This document shows positions 9,901-17,599 of a DNA stretch of 64,000 nt, piece by piece. The translations under genes and the position numbers were made by a program. Origin of the DNA: JALOOX01 sp964557955 (GTDB lineage Bacteria > Desulfobacterota > Syntrophobacteria > Syntrophobacterales > Syntrophobacteraceae); contig CAZLCS010000009.1 in the NCBI GenBank assembly GCA_964557955.1, positions 1 through 64,000 on the forward strand. Reading direction: 5' to 3'. The stretch's first letter is position 1; each line of letters begins with the position of its first letter. The notes beneath the pieces were generated by a model. That model saw only the letters and a program-made list of their open reading frames with translations, had not been told where the DNA came from and did no database searches.

Positions 9901-11355
9901 CACACCGACGACCGCCTTGATCAGGTTGCCTCGGAAGATCGGGACGACGGCTTCTCTGCAGACCGGGGCATGCCCCTCCGGAAGACCCTTGCGGTGAGGC
10001 AGAGAAAGATAATCGTTGTGAATGATGGGGCGACGCTCGCGCACACAATCGACCCAGACCCCCGCCCGGGAAATATCGTAATGGCTGCCCTTTCCCTCGG
10101 CCGTGCACATGGTTTTGAGAGTATTCGTCGACCAGTTCTGCAACGAGAGCGTTCTCTGGTCTGGCTCGAGAAAGTGGTAGAAGCCGATCGTGCTTCCGGT
10201 CAGCGCTTCAATTTCGTCGAGCGTTGCGGTGAGCAGGTCGTCCATCGAGTGGGAGACGGCAAATTCCAACAGGCGAAGGCGCGCCTCCATGATGTTCTCA
10301 GCTCGCTTGCGCTCCGTGATGTCGATAATCGTCCCTGAAACCGCGGGGCGGCCTTTGTACGTCACGGCGGACCCGAGGATCCTGACGGAGATGATCTCTC
10401 CATTCTTCTTTATGGCTCTTGTGTCATATTCGATACGATGAACCTCACCGGTCAATCTTTTCCTCAGGTTCTCTTCTATGATTCCCCTGTCCTCCATCGG
10501 AGTCAGATCCGTGACAGGATTCAGCCTGTCGACAGCCTCTTCGTAGGTGTAGCCAAACATCTCGCACCATCGTGCATTGACGAAGCGAAGAAGACCGTCC
10601 TGTATGACGTACACACCAGCCAGCGAATTCTCCACGACAGCTCGGTACTTCGCCTCCGACTCCAGGAAAGAGGCCTCCGCACGTCTGCGCTCGGTGATTT
10701 CACACTGCAATGCGGCGCTGACCTGTTCCGCACGCTTTCGAGCTTCCGCAGCCTCTTTCATCAAATCCAGTGAAGCCTCACGGGAGGCCGTAAGCGCTTC
10801 GTTGGCGGCGGCCAGGTCATGAGTGCGTTCTTGTACCTTGCGCTCCGATTCGTCCCGTGCTTTCAGCAGCAGGTGTTTCTGCCGGCGATTTTCGACGATG
10901 AGAGCGACGTGGCTGGAAAGATTGTTGATAACCGGTTGGTAAACCTCGCTGAACGCGGCCCGTTCGATTTTGATGACAAAGAACCCGAATCGATACTGGC
11001 GGGAATCGATGGCGATAGCCCTGATGTCAGGCTGTGCGTCCAGATTACACTCGAGCCTTGAGTACGCTGGAAGGGGCGCATCGCCTTGCCGGGCCAAGCG
11101 GCGCAGGGTACCGCACTCCCCGCAGTCGCTGCTTTCCATCTCGCCTGCCTGGACCGACTTCCCTCCCAGACAGACCCTGCACGCGTTGATGCCCGGTATT
11201 GAAATCAGGGTTTGGGCACAGATTTCAGCGAGGCGGGTTGTGTCGGGCAAACTAAACGTGAGGTTCTGTGCAGCCAGGATTTGCCCCAGCACACGTGCGT
11301 CAGCCATTTGCCAAGGCTGACTCGGATCATTCTGCTGACGTTCCACATCACTCAT
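6976..11355 (-). CDS. Giant multi-PAS/GAF hybrid sensor histidine kinase
   Basis: At 1459 aa this is the largest protein in the window. An N-terminal GAF-like region with two Cys pairs (CRVCLGG and CGECGTL) is followed by a coiled coil, PAS (about 245-360), GAF (about 365-510), PAS (520-640), PAS (650-775), GAF (785-940), and HisKA with His989 in NMSHELRSPLN. Then come a HATPase (GTGLGLAISRKYV), a receiver with Asp1290 (WMDMRMPVMDG) and a C-terminal helical tail. No transmembrane segment is visible, so it senses intracellular cues, possibly by haem, flavin or small ligands. It is convergent with the kinase at 4194-6833. Start ATG 11355 has AGGGAAAG upstream. No partner regulator is next to it. 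Confidence 0.9.
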   Translation of the reverse strand: MSDVERQQNDPSQPWQMADARVLGQILAAQNLTFSLPDTTRLAEICAQTLISIPGINACRVCLGGKSVQAGEMESSDCGECGTLRRLARQGDAPLPAYSRLECNLDAQPDIRAIAIDSRQYRFGFFVIKIERAAFSEVYQPVINNLSSHVALIVENRRQKHLLLKARDESERKVQERTHDLAAANEALTASREASLDLMKEAAEARKRAEQVSAALQCEITERRRAEASFLESEAKYRAVVENSLAGVYVIQDGLLRFVNARWCEMFGYTYEEAVDRLNPVTDLTPMEDRGIIEENLRKRLTGEVHRIEYDTRAIKKNGEIISVRILGSAVTYKGRPAVSGTIIDITERKRAENIMEARLRLLEFAVSHSMDDLLTATLDEIEALTGSTIGFYHFLEPDQRTLSLQNWSTNTLKTMCTAEGKGSHYDISRAGVWVDCVRERRPIIHNDYLSLPHRKGLPEGHAPVCREAVVPIFRGNLIKAVVGVGNKPAEYEESDIQIISQLGDLSLDIAERKQAEEALVEKSQFIASLLRAIPVAVFYKDKEGRYLGCNDAFTEIMGVTAEEIRGKTVFELWPSELSRKYHEMDLELIRRQSHQVYEFQVKAGDGRLHPVIFAKDVYLDRHGEVAGLVGAFLDISEQKRAEEALRQTNEILRAMLDAAPVGIFDLDLEGRVKSIWNPTVEQMLGWQRDEVMGQFLPSVPKEREEEFARFREWISSGKPLLGKDLVRRRKDGSEIEYSLYAAPEYDDDGNVVGNIAVIVDITERKRAERALLRSEQRKTILNQIANVFLTVPDDKMYAEILEIVLRVFKSEFGIFGFIAPNGDLVIPSLTKGIWNECQIPDKSTVFPCAVWGGSLWGRAIREKRAFRSDGPFRTPKGHLHIRTFLTVPILFGNETIGLISLANGDRSYTEEDEDLLESIAGSISPILNARLQRDWQEKERERAEVELKKYRDHLEDLVKKRTEELAMAKEQAEAANQAKSAFLANMSHELRSPLNVILGYTQLMERDPVVSKANRETLSAISRSGEHLLTLINDVLEMSRIEAGHTTLRKEGFDLHRALLGIEEMKRSRAMAKGIQFTVQVASDVPRFISTDEAKLRQVLLNLIGNAIKFTSEGSVTLRVSKATEYKREEEAGSPSAWLLFEVEDTGVGIAPEQAGSIFDPFVQAGQGRSINTGTGLGLAISRKYVQLMGGDIHFMNAPHGGSVFRFDINADLVAPAEVVETKQAAPRVIGLVHGTPSYRILVVEDMEESRLLLRKLLESAGFQVREAVNGREGIKEFERWRPHLIWMDMRMPVMDGYEAARRIKASDPEGRTKIIGISASSFEEQKETALSSGCDDFVRKPFREADIFDAIGRHLGVQYVYDVETIPPAGRMCGKAEQVPLAPGDFEEVPSDLLASLERTAESLKVADVQGVIEQIRTVDRDLGSRLDSLAREFRYDLILAAVRQARLQSGQGSDEA

Positions 11356-11781
11356 GACTTTCCCTGTTCATTTCCTGGAGCACTTGGAACAAAGTGGCTC
11401 ACACACTCCTCGGGGTGTGGGCACTTTGATCGGCAAGGAGATAAAGCCTGCTCCCTTAAACGCTTCGATGAGGTTCGCGAAGCAGAGCGATCTCACGAAA
11501 CAGGCGCTGGCCACAAGCCCCTCAGGCTTCTTCGGATTCGCGGGATTGGAGGATAGTGAAAACTTCATGTGGCTTCTCAGGCCATGAAACCCTGTTAATT
11601 TAACAAATGCGCAAGAATCTGGCTATGACGAAGCAAAGCACAATGAAGCCAGCCCGGAATGGAAGAGCTTCCGCAGGGAGAAGGACTTCTGCAGAATTCT
11701 CTCTCCTCTGACTTTTCTGTCCGCTCGTATGCAGGCGCCGTCAACCCCAGAGAATGATGGCTCTCCAGGCAGATCCTCCGG
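11356..11781. other. Intergenic region with a hairpin upstream of the giant kinase
   Basis: About 426 bases without a convincing gene. At 11391-11427 there is an imperfect hairpin with outer arms AAAGTG/CACTTT and an inner arm CACAC/GTGTG, 36 bases upstream of the kinase start; it may be a leader element or protein-binding site. A short palindrome GTTAATTTAAC lies at about 11595-11605. A minus-strand open frame of 66 codons (11368-11568) overlaps the hairpin, but it has no recognisable domain and I do not call it. Confidence 0.45.
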
Positions 11782-12492
11782 CTAAGCCCCCAGCCTTTGT
11801 TTTCGGAAGAAATCCAGGACGTATTGGATATGACGCTTCATGGCCTCGAAGGCGGCACCGGGGTTGCGGTCTCTTATGGCCTCGAAGACTGCGGTATGCT
11901 GCCGGATGATTTCCTTCAGGTTATCCGGTTCCGTATAGAGATGCTGGAGATTCTGGCGGATTCCGTAGAACATCATGTCATAGAGGCTTCTCATGATGCG
12001 GATCTGGACTTCGTTGCCGCTCGCGAAGGCAATGGCCATGTGGAAGCAGACGTCGGCATCGCTCCCCAGCCCACCTCTTTCAATTTCAGTGATCATCTCG
12101 TCCAGGCACCTCTGGAGGGCCCGGACATCCTCTTCCGTGGCCCTTTGGGCCGCCAGGGTCGCCGCATTGCACTCCAATCCGAGCCTCACCTCCAGGAGCT
12201 CCACGAGATCGAATTCGGGGTCGCTGATGATGGCCGCGAGCGGGTTCTTTTGCGAATCGTCCGATGGGGATTTCACAAACGTCCCCTGTCCCTGCCTGTG
12301 CTCGACCACCCCCAGGCTCACCAGCTTGTTGATAGCCTCCCTCACCGTGGGCCGACTGACGCCCAAGACCTGAGCCAGGTCCCTTTCGGTCATCATCTTT
12401 TCGCCCGGCTTCAGGTGGCCTTTGAATATGAGATCCTTCAACTGTTCAAAGACCTGGTCGGATATGCGCTTGGGCCTGATAGGCTTGAGCAT
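11782..12492 (-). CDS. GntR-family (FadR-type) transcriptional regulator
   Basis: This 236-aa regulator has an N-terminal winged helix (RISDQVFEQLKDLI; then MTERDLAQVLGVSRPTVREAINKL, split by the recognition helix) and a C-terminal all-helical FCD effector-binding domain (about 90-225) with acidic and His residues typical of this fold. FCD regulators usually bind organic acids or related metabolites and repress nearby operons. The open frame extends 27 codons further upstream, but I chose ATG 12492 because GGAGAAGGG precedes it and the family motif begins right after it. No enzyme operon is directly adjacent, so the target is unclear. Confidence 0.88.
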   Translation of the reverse strand: MLKPIRPKRISDQVFEQLKDLIFKGHLKPGEKMMTERDLAQVLGVSRPTVREAINKLVSLGVVEHRQGQGTFVKSPSDDSQKNPLAAIISDPEFDLVELLEVRLGLECNAATLAAQRATEEDVRALQRCLDEMITEIERGGLGSDADVCFHMAIAFASGNEVQIRIMRSLYDMMFYGIRQNLQHLYTEPDNLKEIIRQHTAVFEAIRDRNPGAAFEAMKRHIQYVLDFFRKQRLGA

Positions 12493-12916
12493 GGGTGCCC
12501 TTCTCCAACAAGTGGGTTTCGATCTTTCAGCATTGACCCGTCGGCGTCGGGGGTGATCCCTGAGCCGGCTCATTCCGGGCAGATTGCCGTGCTGCGGGGC
12601 ATTTGCCGAAGCCGGACACCGGGAGGCCTCTCGATGCCGGACGCTAAAGTATTGCTCGGAGCGACTCTGTCCGGAAGCATCCCCCTCATCGCCATCTTGT
12701 TGACCAGAAACCGTTTCATATCAAGTCATTTTTCCGAGGGGCAGGTTTCGCACGACCGAAGCGATACGGCCGGCCCCCTCCAACACTCCGAAAGCTTCAG
12801 AATCAGAGGCATTTGAATGCTCATCGACAGGGATCTGCAAAGTTTTCCTATCTCAAATGCCATTTTGTGGTTAATTTGATAACTGAGATCCCGGATTTCT
12901 GAAAGGAGGTCCTGTC
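12493..12916. other. Intergenic region between GntR regulator and small lipoprotein
   Basis: About 424 bases separating two divergent genes. An A+T-richer stretch (12840-12895) lies just before the lipoprotein and holds ATCTCA near 12850 and TGAGAT near 12885, a possible widely spaced inverted repeat. It probably contains promoters for both genes. No coding sequence is supported. Confidence 0.4.
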
Positions 12917-13102
12917 ATGCCAGCGAAATTCTTGCTGTTGGTCCTTATGGCCTTCCTGCTGAGCGGATGCTTTCTGACCAAGGTAGTCACCGTTCCCATG
13001 CGGGTCGGCGGAGCGATTGTCTCGGTGGTTCCCGTGGTGGGCAACCCCGTGGACGACGGAATCGATTACGCTGCAGACGGCATTGACAAGATTCCGCTTT
13101 AG
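12917..13102 (+). CDS. Small lipoprotein
   Basis: A 61-aa protein with a short hydrophobic signal sequence and the lipobox LLSGC (Cys17 would be lipidated). The mature part is small, with a Val/Pro/Gly-rich stretch (VVPVVGNPVDDGID). It resembles small bacterial lipoproteins of the DUF6726 kind, recalled from pattern and not checked. A strong ribosome binding site (AAAGGAGGT) precedes ATG 12917. It would be anchored to the inner or outer membrane. No function is known. Confidence 0.78.
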   Translation: MPAKFLLLVLMAFLLSGCFLTKVVTVPMRVGGAIVSVVPVVGNPVDDGIDYAADGIDKIPL

Positions 13103-13306
13103 GTCTCTGCCCCGCTACGGTGCTTTGAACAGTGCTTTGAAAGGACCGATGGACGATGAGGCGCCAACAGCCTGTCATGGAATGGCGTTTCGGGGTGCTT
13201 CCAGACCATGAAAAAGGGCATGGGATCAGGCTTGAGCCTGCTCTCGCGTGCTTTCCATGATCCCCGTGGTTTCCCCGGCACTTTCAGGGGAAGGTTTGCC
13301 TATTCG

Positions 13307-14641
13307 CTATTCTCTGCCGATCCCAAGCCCCAGCCGCCTGGCGATATCCGACCATCGGACATACTTGAAGTTGGTGTTATCCCGCACCGCACCGTTTTGG
13401 TCCCGCACCTCGGGAGTATTCTCCCCGTCGTGCACCACGAGAAGCCCCCCCGAGAACTCGCCTCCCAGATCATCGCTGACCACGTGGGCGCCGTCGCAGT
13501 GCTCGGAACCGTCGATCCTGCCTGCGGTAATGGTGAACTTGCCGAGGTATGCGCCGCTGGCGCGGTCATAGACCACGAATTCGCTGCTTCCCTGGCTGGA
13601 AGCCAGCAGATAGCCCTGCCCTTTGCCCCGGTCGTAGAGGGTGAGGCCTTCCAGATCGGGCGTCGGGTGATTCGCGGCGGAGGCCGCCGCTGCCTGCTGC
13701 CATTTTGGCTCGCACGCATACTTCTCTCCCCCGGCCTTGAGGACCCTCTCGTAGGGGATGCCAAATCCTTTGATCTTCTCCATGAGAACGAGGTTGGACG
13801 ATGGATCCTCTATGGTGGTTTTCCACAACCCCACACGTTCCTGGGCCAGGTAGACCACGCCGTGAAAATCATCCACCACCATCCCTTCGACCTGCGGCAG
13901 GTCACCGTCCCTGTCCTGACAGGGACTCCATGCCGTCCCGTCTGGAAGCGTGAAGCTGTGAGGCAGATCGAAGCGCGTGAGGACCCTGTAGGAGACTCGT
14001 TCCCGGTCGGAAAAAATCCTCACCTTGGCAATGCTGGTCCGCCCGCTCCGGCTCACAAATGCATGAGCCGTCTCATGGCCTGGGTCTGCCTGCGTGACCG
14101 CCAGTCCGTAAGCGGTCTCACCGTCCTCCAAATCTTGAACGGTTTCTGCAAATATGCGGGGGACGCCGGGCGCCGTGACTTCGCTGAGCGGCGGACGCTT
14201 CTTCTCGACGGCTTCCGGATCGATGGCGAAGAACCGCAGCAGATCGTTGTGCCGATCCGTGACAACGGCCAGGTCCCTCTTCATTCCCCCCGCTTTGAAG
14301 CCGTAGACAAGGTCCACGTTGTTGTACCGGGCCTTCCTCAGACGCGTGTCCTGGAGCATGGCATCGCCGGGAATATGTTGAAGGAGCTTTCCTTTGAGGT
14401 CGTAGACATCGAGCCCCCCGCGCTTGAGGGTCCCGATGACGACGCTCTGCTTCGGGTTCGCCCCATTGACCCAGATGGCCGGGTCGTCGGCGTCGGAGCG
14501 TCTGCCCGCCTCATCGTCGAAGACGGGCCGGGTTTCCCGGACGGGACCAGCGGATGCCCCTTGCGCCGTCATCCATGTGCCCACTAAAATCCATGCGGTG
14601 ACTGTCATGAGCCTGCTGATGACATCGGAGGCCCGGATCAT
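13307..14641 (-). CDS. Secreted beta-propeller phytase
   Basis: This 444-aa protein has a signal peptide (about residues 1-32) and the features of the beta-propeller phytase family (3-phytase, Ca2+-dependent hydrolysis of phytate to lower inositol phosphates). The family sequence DDPAIWVN near the mature N-terminus is followed by GTLKRGGLDVYDLKGK. Near the C-terminus DGSEHCDGAHV corresponds to the acidic phosphate/Ca2+ site. Length is in the family's range. It should act in the periplasm or outside the cell and release phosphate. It is divergent from gyrB and has no phosphate genes beside it. A related nucleotide or phosphodiester hydrolase activity is possible. Confidence 0.85.
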   Translation of the reverse strand: MIRASDVISRLMTVTAWILVGTWMTAQGASAGPVRETRPVFDDEAGRRSDADDPAIWVNGANPKQSVVIGTLKRGGLDVYDLKGKLLQHIPGDAMLQDTRLRKARYNNVDLVYGFKAGGMKRDLAVVTDRHNDLLRFFAIDPEAVEKKRPPLSEVTAPGVPRIFAETVQDLEDGETAYGLAVTQADPGHETAHAFVSRSGRTSIAKVRIFSDRERVSYRVLTRFDLPHSFTLPDGTAWSPCQDRDGDLPQVEGMVVDDFHGVVYLAQERVGLWKTTIEDPSSNLVLMEKIKGFGIPYERVLKAGGEKYACEPKWQQAAAASAANHPTPDLEGLTLYDRGKGQGYLLASSQGSSEFVVYDRASGAYLGKFTITAGRIDGSEHCDGAHVVSDDLGGEFSGGLLVVHDGENTPEVRDQNGAVRDNTNFKYVRWSDIARRLGLGIGRE

Positions 14642-14906
14642 GGTGCCATACTCCTGTCGAAGCGTTGGATTCAGGACGTGTTTCGTCTGCGCTCTTTATC
14701 ATGCGCCCGGCTTTGCGCGCAAGGCTGCCCGAAGCGAAATCAAATCCGTGAAATGAATTGAAAATCTGTCGGAAAACGAGTATGTTGGATGGGTTCAACA
14801 TGAGACGGCCAGGGCCGATCCAGGTGGTTTTTCAGCCTCCTTGCGGGACGCTTGGTGTCATGCACGGGAGGCTCCAAACACCGCCGACTCCATAAGAGGT
14901 GATTTC

Positions 14907-17324
14907 ATGGCAACAGACGAAACAATCGACAACTCTCAAATCGATCAATACACGGCCCAGCAGATCACGGTTCTCGAGGGGCTGAGCGCCGTTCGCATGC
15001 GCCCTTCCATGTACATCGGCAACGTATCCACCGAAGGTCTCCACCACCTGGTTTACGAAGTGGTGGACAACAGTATCGACGAAGCACTGGCGGGCCATTG
15101 CGACCACATCCGCATCCAGGTCCATGTCGATGGCAGCGTCACGGTGGATGACAACGGCCGAGGCATTCCCGTCGACATTCACGAGAAAGAGGGGGTGCCC
15201 GCCGTCGAAGTCGTCATGACCAAGCTTCATGCCGGCGGCAAGTTCGATGACGCGACTTACAAGGTCTCCGGAGGTCTCCACGGCGTGGGAGTCTCGGTGG
15301 TCAACGCCCTCAGCGAGTACCTGGACGTTGAGATCCGGCGGGACGGTAAAATCTATGCGCAGCGCTACGAGCGTGGCCTCACCGTGGGCCCTCTCAAGGT
15401 CACCGGGGAGACTCAGAAGCGCGGCACCCGCATCACTTTCAAACCGGATGCGGAGATTTTCTCCGAGACCGAGCTCAGCTTCGACATCCTGGCTCAGCGA
15501 TTGAGAGAGCTGGCGTTCCTCAACCGTGGGGTACGCATCGAGCTCTCCGACGAACGCATCGCCCGGGAGCGGGAATTCCACTACGACGGCGGCCTGGTTT
15601 CGTTCGTGGACTATCTCAACAAGAGCAAGGAACCGCTGCATCCGGAGGTGATTTACTTCACGGGCGAAAAGCAGGGGATTGTTGCTGAAGTCGCGATCCA
15701 GTACAACCAGACCTACAATGAGAAGATTTTTACTTTTGCCAATAATATCAACACGAAGGAAGGTGGCAGTCACCTGGTGGGCTTCAAGGCCGGGCTCACG
15801 CGCTCCATCAAGCAGTACGCCTCCCAGGCCAAACTGCCTAAAACAGACCTCGAGAAGCTCACGGGGGACGACGTCCGGGAGGGCATGACGGCGGTCATCA
15901 GCGTGAAGCTCTCCCAGCCGCAGTTTGAGGGCCAGACCAAGACCAAGCTGGGCAACAGCGAAGTGAAGGGCATTCTCGAGAACCTGACCTACGAAAAACT
16001 CTCGATCTTCTTCGAAGAGAACCCCAAGGTCATCAAAATCATCCTCGACAAGGTGCTGGAGGCCGCTCGGGCTCGGGAAGCCGCACGCAAGGCCAAGGAG
16101 CTGACCCGCCGCAAGGGAATTCTGAGCGACCATTCGCTCCCGGGGAAGCTGGCGGACTGCCAGGAGCGGGACCCGGCCAAAAGCGAGATTTTCATCGTGG
16201 AGGGGGATTCGGCCGGCGGTTCGGCCAAGCAGGGACGCGACCGCAAGTTTCAGGCGATTCTTCCCCTTCGGGGCAAAATCCTGAACGTGGAGAAGGCCCG
16301 GTTTGACAAGATGCTCGAAAACCAGGAAATCCGTACCATGATCTCGGCCCTGGGGACTGGGGTGGGCAAGGACGAATACAACCCGGACAAGCTGCGCTAC
16401 CACAAGACCATCATCATGACGGACGCCGACGTGGACGGGGCTCACATCCGAACCCTGCTGCTCACCTTCTTCTTCCGGCAGATGCCCGAAATCATAGAGC
16501 GCGGCAATCTTTTCATCGCTCAGCCGCCCCTCTACCGTGTGGCCGTCGGAAAGCAGGAGAATTTCCTGAAGGACGACGACCAGATGAACAGCTACCTGCT
16601 CACGCGAGCCGCCGAGAAGAAGGGAGTATCCTTCGCCGGATCGGACCAGCCTGTGACAGCCAGGGAGCTGATCCGGCTCCTGAAGGTCTTCAACAAGTAC
16701 GACGAGTGGCTGGATCGGCAGAGCCGCAAAGGCATGCCCAAAGGGCTCATCGAGCAGGTCATCCGCATTTTCAGCGCCCGCGACCTTTCCCCGTCGGACG
16801 AGGAAAGCATCGGCATTCTCAAGACGGAACTGGAGCAATCCGGCTATGAAGTGACGTCCATTGAGCTGGAAGAAGAACAGCGGGGCTACGACCTGGAGCT
16901 CAGGCAGAAGGAGAACGGGCAGGAGCGACACGTGCTGAGCTACGAATTCCTGCAGTCGGTCGAATTCAAGAGGCTCATGGATCTTTACCGACAGCTGGGT
17001 ATCCTGCACCAGACGCCCTACGAAATCAAAGACGCCCAAGGAGTCACCACGACCATCGACCATCCCCGTGACCTCTTCCGCTATCTCATGGATGAAGCTC
17101 GCAAGGGCCTTTCCATACAGCGCTACAAAGGCCTGGGCGAGATGAACCCGGAGCAGCTCTGGGAGACCACCATGAACCCCGAAAAGCGCACCCTGCTCCA
17201 GGTGAGGATCGAGGACCAGTACGAGGCGCACAATCTCTTCGCGACGCTCATGGGGGATCAGGTGGAGCCGCGGCGGGAATTCATCCAGGTGAATGCCCTC
17301 GATTTCAGGGAGCTGGATATTTGA
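14907..17324 (+). CDS. gyrB: DNA gyrase subunit B
   Basis: This 805-aa ATPase subunit of gyrase forms A2B2 with GyrA and introduces negative supercoils. The GHKL ATPase domain includes MRPSMYIGN, VVDNSIDEA and GGLHGVGVSVVNAL. The transducer domain follows. The TOPRIM domain has EGDSAGGSAKQGRDR and the Mg2+-binding DADVDGAHI. The C-terminal segment ends in the usual QRYKGLGEMNPEQLWETT block. I chose ATG 14907, preceded by AAGAGGTGA; the frame is open further upstream. gyrA follows 275 bases downstream, and gpsA is translationally linked to gyrA. Confidence 0.97.
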   Translation: MATDETIDNSQIDQYTAQQITVLEGLSAVRMRPSMYIGNVSTEGLHHLVYEVVDNSIDEALAGHCDHIRIQVHVDGSVTVDDNGRGIPVDIHEKEGVPAVEVVMTKLHAGGKFDDATYKVSGGLHGVGVSVVNALSEYLDVEIRRDGKIYAQRYERGLTVGPLKVTGETQKRGTRITFKPDAEIFSETELSFDILAQRLRELAFLNRGVRIELSDERIAREREFHYDGGLVSFVDYLNKSKEPLHPEVIYFTGEKQGIVAEVAIQYNQTYNEKIFTFANNINTKEGGSHLVGFKAGLTRSIKQYASQAKLPKTDLEKLTGDDVREGMTAVISVKLSQPQFEGQTKTKLGNSEVKGILENLTYEKLSIFFEENPKVIKIILDKVLEAARAREAARKAKELTRRKGILSDHSLPGKLADCQERDPAKSEIFIVEGDSAGGSAKQGRDRKFQAILPLRGKILNVEKARFDKMLENQEIRTMISALGTGVGKDEYNPDKLRYHKTIIMTDADVDGAHIRTLLLTFFFRQMPEIIERGNLFIAQPPLYRVAVGKQENFLKDDDQMNSYLLTRAAEKKGVSFAGSDQPVTARELIRLLKVFNKYDEWLDRQSRKGMPKGLIEQVIRIFSARDLSPSDEESIGILKTELEQSGYEVTSIELEEEQRGYDLELRQKENGQERHVLSYEFLQSVEFKRLMDLYRQLGILHQTPYEIKDAQGVTTTIDHPRDLFRYLMDEARKGLSIQRYKGLGEMNPEQLWETTMNPEKRTLLQVRIEDQYEAHNLFATLMGDQVEPRREFIQVNALDFRELDI

Positions 17325-17335
17325 TGGATGCTATC

Positions 17336-17571
17336 GAGTTTCAGGTTTCGCGTTTCAAGTTCTGCAGAACTGGCCGGCGGCCGACGGACGCGTGGTGGAT
17401 TGCCCGGGTGGGAAGGGTCTTCCAGACCTTTCCCGAGAACATCAATCCCGATGCTTGCTGATCATCGACCCTACAGTAGTGTTTATCAGAGACAGCCTTT
17501 GTCCCATCGTGCTCCAGCAACATCGAACCGCAGGGTAGCAACTCGAAACTCGAAACCCGAGATTCGAAACG
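17336..17571. repeat. Inverted pair of 7-bp-unit repeats between gyrB and gyrA
   Basis: The gyrB-gyrA gap holds a short forward array (17336-17362, units AGGTTTC, GCGTTTC) and an inverted array (17541-17570, units ACTCGAA twice, ACCCGAG, ATTCGAA) about 180 bases apart. The units match the heptamers seen at other intergenic sites in this window. The enclosed DNA has no supported gene. The layout resembles a small non-autonomous element with terminal inverted repeats, but no target-site duplication is visible. Confidence 0.6.
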
Positions 17572-17599
17572 CTTTCCTGACGAGACAGGTAATCGTTCA

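Noticed and set aside
11368..11568. 66-aa minus-strand frame upstream of the giant kinase
   Set aside because: No domain and no ribosome site; overlaps a hairpin. It might be a repeated element, but this could not be shown from one window.
14832..17231. 799-codon minus-strand frame opposite gyrB
   Set aside because: Antisense shadow of gyrB with no recognisable domain.
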